The notes under the pieces: model-generated
Database searches by the model: none
Seen by the model: only the letters and a program-made list of their open reading frames with translations
What the model was told of the DNA's origin: nothing
Shown here: one piece after another, positions 55,101 through 64,000 of the stretch
Position numbering within the stretch: the stretch's first letter is position 1
Layout: each line of letters opens with the position of its first letter
Translations under genes and position numbers: made by a program
Origin: Xenopus tropicalis
Taxonomy: Eukaryota > Chordata > Amphibia > Anura > Pipidae
Reading direction: 5' to 3'
Assembly: GCF_000004195.4 (NCBI RefSeq)
Contig: NC_030679.2
Location: 21,109,212-21,173,211, forward strand
DNA: 64,000 bases

Positions 55101-55900
55101 TACAGAGCAGTTATGCCTAATAGATGTCAGTTAAACCCTGAGAAGTCCTGATACAAGATAAAATAACGCACAGGCCATTGCAGGTCCATTGGGAAAAATA
55201 TAAATAAAAGGAAGGCATGAGGGGCTATTATTGGGGGTATATGGTATATCTGTATCCCCCTTGATGATAAAATATTAAAACAAATATAGTAGTGAAAAGC
55301 TCACAGGGAAACTGAGAAAGCAAAATGGATGAAAGAGAGAAAGTAATGGGATAATAAATATGGTTATTAAGCTTTATGCTAAATTAATGGTTCAGTCCTA
55401 GGTTGGTCAATTGCTCAAAACGTTTTTGCCAGAAAGCAAAACATGATAGTGAATGTTAGCAATTTAGTGAATGTTGTGGATCATTTTGTGTTTTTCTTCC
55501 ACAAAGCAACAGCTGAGATTCCAGTTATCTGCAGGACAGAGCTTGGGCCAGTGGGACATAACTGCCCGCCTTTATGCTCAAATGCAATTAAATCATTTAT
55601 TTGGGTGATGAAGGCAAATGCTTTTTTATACTGGAGAGTAATATCCTAACTCAGGCAAAAAGTTCCTATTTTAAATATTGTGCCTATCTATGGTGTGCAG
55701 CATTGTGGTGGTTTGTGGGGGAGGGGGGCAAAAAGTGCTGAAATATATATATACATTATATATATATATATACACATTGCATTGTGTGTGCGAGCATAGA
55801 CAAGCATACAGCTTAGAGCAGTGGTTTTCTCTTTCGGTTTGTTTAGGTTTTAGTCCTTTTTTACATCCAACATTTGGTCAAAATCCACATTAGCTCAAAA
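52181..55900. other. Repeat-poor AT-rich block
   Basis: After 52180 the dense MITE cover stops for about 3.7 kb, apart from the 61-bp tandem array at 53072-53332 and a TA tract at about 55745-55775. The sequence has many TAAT and TTTAT words and CpG-containing single-copy-looking stretches (for example 54080-54260). I find no exon. It may be regulatory or simply unannotated; pdgfrb, the gene expected upstream of cdx1 in tetrapods, has its first non-coding exon somewhere in this direction, but I cannot place it here. Confidence 0.4.
53072..53332. repeat. Tandem repeat, 61-bp unit, four copies
   Basis: The landmark TGTGGCCGGCTGCCCAGGGG starts at 53131, 53192 and 53253, and a variant (TGTGACCAGCTGCCC) at 53314, an exact spacing of 61. 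Each unit also has GGATACAGACAGTGGTTA and TATAAATATAATATCCATTATAC. The unit alternates a GC-rich and an AT-rich half. Confidence 0.93.
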
Positions 55901-56202
55901 CAAGAATATGGTTATATGAGCTATAAACAATCACACTGCGTCTGCAACAGGACAGCCTGGTCCTTTGTTCACCACCAACGCCCAAACGTAAGCGTTGGAA
56001 TCATGTGCAAGTTGAGCACCTATTTGCCTTACCCCTCCCACCCCTCATGAATACAAAGCGGCCAAATGTAGGCAGAGTTGTATTCACAGGGACGGCCAAA
56101 GAACACTGTGCTCTGATTCAGAGCTGCAACAATTCATTTATTAAGGAAGAAAGGGTGCAAGGTTGCCAAAAAATGGCAGACTGCATCTGTTTTGACCCCT
56201 TA

Positions 56203-56544
56203 AGGAGGCCATACTCCTGGAAATTTCATCCGCTGATTTTAATATTTTAGACCGGTTAGCGCTTACCTGCCTGTGTAGGGGCATCCCTGATGGGCGTATC
56301 CGATTAACATGTGGCCTGAAATTGGCCAGATCTCAGTCGGGCAGCTTCGATTTTCTGTTGGAACCGGGACTACATCAGCTCGTTGATGTGGTTCTTGGTT
56401 CCGAAGCCAGCTATGACTGCCATTTTAATTAGATTGTTTGGCCAAATGATCTAATTAGCCTGATATTGGCCACCTTTTGTGGGCATATTGGGACAAGATC
56501 CGCAACCTCACCAAACAAGCAGATTGCAACGTGTATGGCCTCCT
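56203..56544. mobile_element. Harbinger-like MITE (AGGAGGCCATACTCC…GTATGGCCTCCT)
   Basis: A 342-bp element is flanked by TTA (56200-56202 and 56545-56547). The interior phrases GGCCTGAAATTGGCCAGATCTC, TCGTTGATGTGG and GATTGTTTGGCCAAATGATC show the same design as 31055-31374 and 41476-42068. Confidence 0.78.
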
Positions 56545-57900
56545 TTAGAGTTCATTTAAAATGCCTCCCTCATGTCACAATTGGCCATGTTTTGCACCTT
56601 GCACACTGAGTGGGAGGTGAAGAATGGCAGCGGGCCCCTTGAGGCATGTAGGTACCCTTGCCAGCCTCCTAATAGAATAACCCCTCTAATATCTTAAGAT
56701 TGCTATAAAAGCAGATAAAAGCCACTGATAGGGCCCCTCCAGACCAAGTGGCACCATCATTGGCTCATTCATTCACTCCTTTGCTGACTGGATCCTAACA
56801 TGTAGATGTAAACCCTGAGGCCAAATTAATGGCTTGGCCTGATTGTGTCCTGCATGTAGGTCCTTTAGTTTCCGACCTGTTAGTGAATTATCATTAGAGT
56901 GCTGTTGTCAAAAATTTTCTGTGTCATCCATTGCTGGTTAACAGCAATTTTCCATACTGTATATGAGGGAGTGGGGTATTATAAAACAATGATGTCACAC
57001 AAAGAGGTCTATGAAGATTTTGGATATGTTGTGTACTATACAAATGCCTTGGAGAGCCACATCCATCCATGGCGCCACTGCATCCCCACTTCATACAAAG
57101 GAGCGTGCCTGGACTAGGCCTGGTGCCCCTCCCCCATTGTGCTCTAGGCATGCCCCCTTCAGCCTACTCCTAGTGCCACATCCTAGCCAGTGGGCTTACA
57201 GGCTTACAGTTGCAGAGCCATGGGTTAGAGGGAACATTGTTGGATGCTGCTCATTCCTTGCCACTGAGCTCAAGTTCTGCCTGCAAATGTTATAGCCAAG
57301 AATGAGGGCACATGGCAAAGTTCCCCAATACCCAACTGTCTTGTGGGATGATTGACCAGATATTGCTACTTGGTCGCACTGTCAACTTCACTAGCTGATT
57401 TATTTGCTCATTTACATGCAAATAGAGGATAACTGGGAGTCCATATGGCAATGTAAGTCTTTGACCATAAAGTGGGGCTGCCTTGGGAATCCCTACCTGG
57501 TAAGCAAAGGCCGGCTTTCATTGGTCTTCATGTGCCATAACGTGCACTCCCAAGTACCGCAATGTTGAGTGGGAACTGGATAATAAGGTTTGGGGGATGG
57601 GCTAAATCGGTAGGTTTTTATTCCAATTTTTGCCCTTCTGGCAAAAAAACTGATGTGTAGACTTTTGATAGCCTTGCAGGTTATAACTGATTTATGTAAT
57701 TTACCATATTTCGTTCTCTTTGCAGTTAACACATTTTTTATTGCACACATTATGTATTTCATTATTTAATTTAGAAAATTACAGTTAATAAACATCAGTA
57801 ACTGACTGAATAACCACGTAAATGATTCTATTAAACAGTTCCAGCAAAATTTATTATAGTGTCTTACTCACAACATAGCATGTACCATGAGATTTAAGAG

Positions 57901-58130
57901 AGTGGTGTAACTCCCATACAGCGAACAGACCCAGCGGCTGCAGGAGGGCCCAGGGGACCCAGACTGCAGGGACTGCTGTATAGTAGCCTTTCTTTAAGCT
58001 CTTGTCTTTTAGCCCCTTGTTTTAAAGTTCGCCACCTGCAAACTGGGGCTACAGAGGGGAGAGCTGGGGTGCGCTCAGCTGAGGGTGCACACAGGGTCCC
58101 CCTTGAAAAGAGGGAGGTTGTTATGCCACC
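57901..58130. mobile_element. hAT-like element (AGTGGTGTAACTCCC…GGTTGTTATGCCACC)
   Basis: GTGGTGTAAC at the left and GTTATGCCAC at the right form the imperfect inverted ends common in hAT elements. The interior is GC-rich. I did not resolve an 8-bp duplication. Confidence 0.5.
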
Positions 58131-58347
58131 GAGGGACATTATTCATTAATTGTATACATATGTGTAGTTTGGAAAAAAGGGGGGGCGGTGCAATTCGATC
58201 GGTCATTGCCTCCACCGCTAATGTTAAGCGGCGGAGGCAATGACAAAGTAGCACTAGGGGTAGGCAGGAGAGGCTCCTGCCTGGTGCCCCTCAATCATTG
58301 CGCCCTAGGCAGCTGCCTCTTCTGCCTACCCCTAGTTCCGGCCCTGT

Positions 58348-58568
58348 CTGGCAGCTGCCTTTGTGTACACATAGGAATAGCTTGCTGTGCAAATAACGGC
58401 GTATTTCAGCCAACGCTTGAAAAAGGCGCTTTCTAGCGTATTTCCGCATTGTGTGGTTTGCTTCGAGTCTTTTCAAGTTATTTCTATGGATGATGATATC
58501 GTGCGTTTTTCAGCCGCCGAGAGAATTAGAAAATACGCAGCGTAAAAACGCCACGTGTGGCATCAGCC
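58348..58568. mobile_element. Harbinger-like MITE (…GCCACGTGTGGCATCAGCC)
   Basis: The right end GTGTGGCATCAGCC is followed by TAA, as in 12577-12892. CGGCGTATTTCAGCC, GCGTATTTCCGC and GCAGCGTAAAAACGCC show the fold-back design. On the left it runs into GGCAGCTGCC sequence of another element at about 58255-58345, so the left boundary is approximate. Confidence 0.6.
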
Positions 58569-59273
58569 TAACTGGAGCGGTCTTCATTCTTTGCAGCAGA
58601 ACTGTAGAAATTTAATTGCATTTTATTTTTTAGTTGCTCAAAACCTTTTGGTTTTCAACATTGTATTCACTGCAGGCTATCCCTTGGCTGTAAAATGTGC
58701 ATTGGATTATAAATATAATTTCTAGGCAAGTCTCTTGCCCCCTTTCTCTTTCGTGAGATGAAACCGCTAGATAGAGAAAGAGCCAGGCGGCTTTGGTGTG
58801 CGTGGGAATAGCTAAAGGGGAGGGCTGGGTATAGGATGTGGCAGGTGGATCTTTTTTGAAGTGCCCAATTTGCATTAATGAGCCTGGTCAACCTTCAAGT
58901 GACCTTCAATAAATATTTCACTCAGGTTAGTTGAAAAGGATGAGCTGAAAGAGAGGGAAGGGAAAAGAGAAACCATGTCTCCTGGCTGGAAGAGGAATCA
59001 AACAGACAAACAAACAAACAGAATGACTTCCTCCTGGAAACAATTAGGTATAACCAATGGGCCATTATTATCTAAAGTGCTGTTTCTTTAAAAAAGTGCA
59101 TTCATTTTACAATTTTTGGTTTTTTATTTGAAAATGCAGTGGTTTAACCTTTTGAAAAATGTTGAAAATAAAGCCAGTGTTTGTATAACTTTATTTAAAA
59201 AAAAATACAAAATACGTTGCATTTTATAGAATATTGAAAGGGGCAGATAAGAGGAGAGCCTGGTATGTATGAG

Positions 59274-59414
59274 CAGGCCCAGACAATGTGGGCATTCTGG
59301 CAAATGCCAAAGGGGCTGCCATAGTCAGTTACTGTGTACTGAGTCTGTGGGGGCTGTTTGGGCTTCTTTGTACCTTACATGCCAGGGCCTATTTTGAATC
59401 CCAGTCCAGACCTG
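59274..59414. mobile_element. Short hAT element (CAGGCCCAGACAATG…AGACCTG)
   Basis: A 141-bp copy of the 29435 family in the opposite orientation. The flanks TGTATGAG and TGTGTGAG match at 7 of 8. Confidence 0.78.
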
Positions 59415-59963
59415 TGTGTGAGGTCCCTCTCCAATAAGCCATTTGGCCAATGAAGGTTTGACACAAACTGATCACTTTGATGCTAACCAGCCAACTGGCC
59501 ACACAATTGGTCAAATTCAATTTAACCATCCATGTGTGTGTGCAGAGAAACCACACATAAAACCACACATAAGTTTGCCTGGAATTTGATAATGAGAGTA
59601 AATCTTCAGGAGGACAGTGAGCAGAGATGCTCCAAGGAGCCAGTTGGCAACTCTTTAATTCCATGAAGCACAAAAATAGCTCCCTAAACACAATCTTGGG
59701 GCTCAGGAAATAATTGTTATCATACTGAATTGTTTAATTCAGTTTCAAATACCTTTGCCAATTTCAATTTGTTTCACTTTAATCCTTGGCTGTACACAGC
59801 TGAATGTGATTGGGTGGTGGTGCTTGTTGCCAAAAGAGAAAATCAATGCGATGGGGTTATCTATATCCGACCTATTGAATTCTTTAGCATAAGCCTTATG
59901 GCACAAGGGTTGGTTTCAGCCTGTCAGTCAGTGTTGAAGATGACCCATGTGCCATTAGACTTA

Positions 59964-60283
59964 AGCTGGCCATACACGCACCAATACTATCGTACGAAAC
60001 CTCGTTTCGTACGATATTCGGTGCGTGTATGGCATGTCGGCGAGTCGACCGATATCGCAGGAAGCTGCTATCGGTCGACTCGCCGATCGGACCGGTTAAA
60101 AAATTTGATCGGGCGCCATAGAAGGCGCCTGACCAAAATCTACCGTCAGGGCTGAATCGGCAGAAGGAGGTAGAAATCCTATTGTTTCTACCTCCTTATC
60201 TGCTGTTTCAGCCCTGACAGTGTGTGGCGGATCTGACAAAGTTTCGTGCGACCATCGTCAGATCGCCACGTGTGTGGCCACCT
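59964..60283. mobile_element. Harbinger-like palindromic MITE (AGCTGGCCATACACGC…GTGTGGCCACCT)
   Basis: A 320-bp element is flanked by TTA (59961-59963 and 60284-60286). It has a perfect inner palindrome, TCGTACGAAAC facing GTTTCGTACGA, a second GAGTCGACCGATATCG/CGGTCGACTCGCCGAT pair, the GGCGCC-bearing block ATAGAAGGCGCCTGAC, and the GGTAGAAATCC/TTGTTTCTACC hairpin. It retains more CpG than its sibling at 44503-44827. The 141-residue open frame here is read-through. Confidence 0.87.
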
Positions 60284-60599
60284 TTAGGTTAACAGCACAC
60301 TGATGGTTTCTCTGATTTATACCCTGCTTCCTTACACAGAGCGAATTCTGATGAAAAATACTTTACTGTTTCTGCACTGAAATCTGTTCTGACTGTTTTG
60401 CTGACGGTTTGATCCACATATGTCAGTGCACTCACATTCAGAGAGCGGAAGGCAGAGAGTGGATGGCCTGGCAGGAAGGCAGAAGAAGGCTTTCCAGTGG
60501 AGCAAAAGGTATCTGGTCTAACCACCTAGCATGTCATGTCCTCATTCAGAACACTTGAAACTGCCTCCCAAAGCAATAACAGTGCAAAAAGTACTATAG

Positions 60600-60900
60600 T
60601 AAGCCTTGCTCCTTTATGGATGATCAGAGGCAAACAAAGCTAACCTACCACCATGGGCAATGCCAAGCATTGGCTTTGAGGCGTGTAAAGGTCTCAGCAA
60701 CACTGGAAATGTGACCTTTACATAGATTGCATTTCACCATCCGGTAGTCTGACAGAAGTTTGAGTTTGGCAAATACAAGTAGAACATGCCAATGGAATAG
60801 TTTGGTGGAGGGGAAATAATGATCTGGGGTAATTTTCCATGATGTGGGCTAGGACCCTGTTGTCACTGAATGCAAACCTTAATGCCAGGGGACACAAAGT
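60600..60900 (+). pseudogene. Decayed Tc1/mariner-like transposase fragment
   Basis: Read on the plus strand the DNA follows a Tc1-like transposase coding region: AATGCCAAGCATTGGCT, GCATTTCACCATCCGGTAGTC, GTTTGGTGGAGGGGAAATAATG and GATCTGGGGTAATTTTCCATG, matching the DDE-core passages (a H-W-L stretch, F-T-I-W-Q-S-D, F-G-G-G-x-I-M-V-W-G). Frame shifts and stop codons interrupt it. Only the middle of the gene remains and no inverted ends were found. The identification rests on the remembered consensus, not on a search. Confidence 0.7.
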
Positions 60901-61129
60901 GGATATAATCAGCTTTCTTCTGCCGGTCTTTTGTATGCAATCAGAGGAAAGTGGATCTGCTGTCATGTAGCTTCACTGGCAGACACAGCCCTGGCCTGAA
61001 TGGAGCAGGTATTGGTGCAGCAACACATACTTTCGCCTTTCCATGCCGATATCCACTCAGGATGGAGCTACAGGAAATTGCACATGATGCATAAAAAAAT
61101 GCAAGTGTAGAAGAGCAAATGTGCCGGTC

Positions 61130-61922
61130 CATGCACCCCTGGCTAAGGTTACTACTGGACTGGACTACTGCAACCTGCTATTAACCGGCCTCCCTAACTC
61201 CCATCTCTCCCCCCTACAGTCTATATTAAACACTGCTGACAGAATTCTCCTCCTCTCATCCAGGAGAGTTCAGGCCCTTCCCCTGCTAAAGGCCTTATCG
61301 TGGCTTCCTATTAAACAAAGAATATCCTACAAACTTCTTCTCCTAAACTTCAAAGCCCTCAATGCCTCTGCCCCTCACTACATCTCTTCCCTTGTGTCTC
61401 TGTACATTCCTGGCCGACTCCTTCGTTCCTCGCAGAGCAATCGCTTGGTTGCGCCCCCCACTACTACTGCGGTTTCCCGCCTTAAACATTTCTGCCTTGC
61501 TGCCCCTCACATTGGGAATGCCCTCCCTGATGTCCTCCGGAGAGAATCCTCCCCCAGTCTTTTTAAAACCAAACTAAAAGACTACCTTTTGGAGCACTCG
61601 CCCAGCACCTGATCTGGGAAATAGCATTTATACTGTAATGTCACCCACTGTGACCTACAGCACTTATATTTGCCTATTTGTGTCTGTAAGTTACCCTTCC
61701 ATATAGATTGTAAGCTCTACGGGGCAGGGACCTCCATCCTCTTGTGTCTTTGACTCTTAACTTATTGCAACTGTAACTGTATCTTGTATTTATTTGTATT
61801 TATTGTTATACTTTGTATTTATCTATTATCTTATTAACCCCCTGTTTGTATTAATGTATTCTACTGTACAGCGCTGCGTACATAAGTAGCGCTTTATAAA
61901 TAAAAATATACATACATACATA
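61130..61922 (+). mobile_element. 5'-truncated L2-like LINE, C-terminal ORF2 and 3' tail
   Basis: An open frame from about 61121 to 61612 encodes the last about 160 residues of a LINE reverse transcriptase protein: GLDYCNLLLTGLP, then LSWLPIKQRISYKLLLLNFK, ALNASAPHYISSLVS and LFKTKLKDYLLEHSPST at the C-terminus. This is the thumb and C-terminal part of L2/CR1-group proteins (usual form LDYCNxLLxGLP…LHWLPVxxRIxYK). The 3' part has GATTGTAAGCTCTACGGGGC, GTACAGCGCTGCGTA and GCTTTATAAATAAA and ends in an ATAC short repeat. The frame is intact over the retained part, so the insertion is fairly young. The methionine at 61121 precedes the LINE and is accidental. Confidence 0.88.
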
Positions 61923-62543
61923 GTATGTGCTACCACTATATACCGTGACAACTCTGTTCTCTTTTGTGGCAACAGCTTTAAGAAGACCCTTTCCTTTTGC
62001 AGCACAATATAAGCCCTGTGCACAAAACAATAATGGGTTTGCTGAGATGCAGTGAAAAAATTTGTCTGGCCTGCACAGAACCCTTATCCCAGCACATCTG
62101 AGCACCTCTTATTATTTATTCTTTATTTACAGTTGCCATATTCTGCTGATGCAGATATGATACATCATTCACATCAGTGCCATCCCCAGCAGAGTACAGC
62201 AGATCAGAGTAGATGGGAAGACTCCATCACATTCACACATTGTAATAACAGTTTAGCAGGAGCCAAAGTACCTTTTTTTGTAGTATGGGAGGAGACCTGA
62301 GTACCTTAACCCCTCCCGGCCACACTCCCCAAAGTGATCTTCCATGGTTCCTGCCTGGGGAACCACACTGATGTGCTGAAAACATACACATTGATGATAG
62401 TGCCTAGCTAAAATTGCACCCTAAAGGTCAGCAATGGAAGCCAGCAGTACTAACCATTGGGCCACAATGCTGCCCCATGAATTGGAATGCCAACGTCTCA
62501 GCCTCTGTTTATACACAGGCCGCGGAACATTTACTTGTGACTT

Positions 62544-62720
62544 GAGATACACGGAATCCAGGATTAGGATTGGGCCTCTCTCAGTAGGATTGGGATTCAA
62601 ATCCATGTGTCCAGCTGAACTGAACGTGAATCCTTAAAATCAACCCTTTCATTGCCTAATTTTCAAATCCAAATTAGGATTTGGTTCGGTATTCCCAAAA
62701 TAGGGGATTCAGTGCATTCC
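62544..62720. mobile_element. Fragment of the GAATCC-rich hAT element
   Basis: Repeated GGATTAGGATTGGG, GGATTCAAATCC, GGATTTGGTTCGGTATTCCC and GATTCAGTGCATTCC phrases resemble the 2459-2685 element. The right end is close to GGTGCATCCC in form but changed. No duplication was found. Confidence 0.5.
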
Positions 62721-63369
62721 TTCTTGTGACAATATCCTTATAATATACAGTTGTGAATCTGAAAATAGCAGAAAATTTGGAGAAGGAGTAAGATAAGGTG
62801 AGTAAGCAATTGATTTTATAGTGTGTGAAGGCCAAGACCTGAGCATACAGTGCCAGGTGTTTCTTCCTGTCTGCAGAGGAGCATATTCATTAGGGCCAGT
62901 TTGCTCTGCGAGTAAAAACGAGTGTGTCAGACAATGGAGCCATAAAGATTCAACTGATACACTTTATTTTTCTTGTGTTGTCCATTTTTATTGCCCACCA
63001 TATAAGTACTTAATAAGAAGCCTTCGCCACACTGTTTGCTCTTGAAAAACAACCTACCCCTTGTAGACTTGAATGAAGAGGAAGTTTTGTTGTATACGCT
63101 ACATGGTATCAGTTTTTCCTTGGTTTACAATTGGTTGGTACATAGATGGTCAATGGCTGCCTTTATGAGCAGTTCAATCAATAACTTGATTTGCGCACAT
63201 TAGCAATATGATTTCCTTGTCCTCTAGAGAAGGGACCCCCAAAGTGGCTTTTTCAAGGTTGGGTGCATCTACAACTTGGTCTGTTTCTCAGAAAGGGTTC
63301 TGGGAACTGCTCTTCCTATACTGTCCCACCACTAGTTGTGCTCTTCCATTATTTACCCGCCATCCCACA

Positions 63370-64000
63370 GCCACATTATACACCTGCCATCCCACAGCCC
63401 CAGTCCCTTCCCAGAGGCTATTATCCCCCCACTGCTACTATAGGCACCCTCTCTCCCTACTATACCTGCTATCCTACAGCCACAGTCCCTTCCCAGAGGC
63501 TATTATCCCCCACTGCTACTATAGGCACCATCTCTCCCTACTATACCTGCTATCCCAGAGCTCCAGTCCCTTCCCAGAGGCTATTATCCCCCCACTGCTA
63601 CTATAGGCACCATCTCTCCCTACTATACCTGCTATCCCACAGCCCCAGTCCCTTCCCATAGGCTATTATCCCCCCACTGCTACTATAGGAACCATCTCTC
63701 CCTACTATACCTGCTATCCCACAGCCCCAGTCCCTTCCCAGAGGCTATTATCCCCCCACTGCTACTATAGGCACCATCTCTCCCTACTATACCTGCTATC
63801 CCACAGCCCCAGTCCCTTCCCAGAGGCTATTATCCCCCACTGCTACTATAGGCACCATCTCTCCCTACTATACCTGCTATCCCAGAGCTCCAGTCCCTTC
63901 CCAGAGGCTATTATCCCCCCACTGCTACTATAGGCACCATCTCTCCCTACTATACCTGCTATCCCACAGCCACAGTCCCTTCCCATAGGCTATTATCCCC
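63370..64000. repeat. Minisatellite, 82-bp unit, running off the window
   Basis: The landmark CAGTCCCTTCCCA begins at 63401, 63483, 63564, 63646, 63728, 63810, 63891 and 63973 (spacings 82 or 81). Each unit carries GAGGCTATTATCCCCC, ACTGCTACTATAGGCACC and CTCTCCCTACTATACCTGC. Units 2 and 6, 3 and 7, and 4 and 8 share private variants, showing a 327-bp four-unit higher order. The strand is strongly C-rich and lacks stop codons in places, which explains its long open frames. Confidence 0.95.

Noticed and set aside
59730..60155. 141-residue open frame
   Set aside because: It runs through a Harbinger-like palindromic element; the frame is open because the repeat is GC-rich and self-complementary, and it resembles no protein.
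63208..63661. Two 132-residue open frames with internal amino acid repeats
   Set aside because: They are translations of the 82-bp minisatellite. The unit is not a multiple of three, and no start, splice or domain evidence exists.
40870..64000. pdgfrb first exons, expected upstream and divergent from cdx1
   Set aside because: I looked for a signal-peptide exon and immunoglobulin-domain exons on the plus strand and found none that I could support; they probably lie beyond the right edge, or only a non-coding exon is present.

Overview
This is vertebrate nuclear DNA, most likely from a Xenopus frog. The evidence is a clear CDX1 homeobox gene, the 5' part of a proline transporter gene (slc6a7) arranged with it in the same tandem order as in other tetrapods, and a very dense load of short inverted-repeat DNA transposons of the hAT, PIF/Harbinger and Kolobok/T2 kinds that typify Xenopus intergenic DNA. 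The species (tropicalis or laevis) cannot be settled by eye. There are no bacterial features, operons or CRISPR arrays.

Layout. (1) 1-9964: the 5' end of slc6a7 on the minus strand. Three coding exons (9780-9812, 2020-2203, 1116-1247) join in frame and give about the first 116 residues; the rest lies beyond the left edge. (2) 9965-24694: about 15 kb between the slc6a7 promoter and the cdx1 stop codon, holding many transposon remnants, a TA/TG microsatellite and the probable cdx1 3' UTR. (3) 24695-40614: cdx1 on the minus strand, complete, with three coding exons (40185-40614, 26058-26203, 24695-24907) encoding 262 residues. Its 14-kb first intron carries an isoleucine (AAT) tRNA gene at 39417-39489, on the same strand. 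(4) 40615-40870: cdx1 5' UTR and promoter, with a TATA/CCAAT-like element and two TCF/LEF-type sites. (5) 40870-64000: no protein-coding exon that I can support. It contains clusters of Harbinger-type palindromic elements (41.5-46.1 kb, 51.1-52.2 kb, 59.96-60.28 kb), nested hAT insertions, a repeat-poor block (52.2-55.9 kb), a decayed Tc1-like transposase (about 60.6-60.9 kb), a 5'-truncated L2-like LINE (about 61.13-61.92 kb) and an 82-bp minisatellite that runs off the right edge.

How it works together. cdx1 encodes a posterior-patterning and gut homeodomain transcription factor, probably controlled by Wnt through the TCF sites. slc6a7 encodes a sodium-coupled neurotransmitter-family transporter. 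The two are neighbours by conserved synteny, not by a shared pathway. The mobile elements are mostly non-autonomous; many still show exact target-site duplications, so their boundaries can be given to the base.

The most unusual structures are the palindromes built of smaller palindromes at 42074-42336 and 45729-46068, the 83-bp minimal relative at 44400-44482, the transposon-in-transposon nests at 46.1-47.0 and 51.5-52.2 kb, the pairs of Harbinger-like elements that share one TAA/TTA target, and the four-unit higher-order pattern in the right-end minisatellite. I saw no convincing undescribed gene system.
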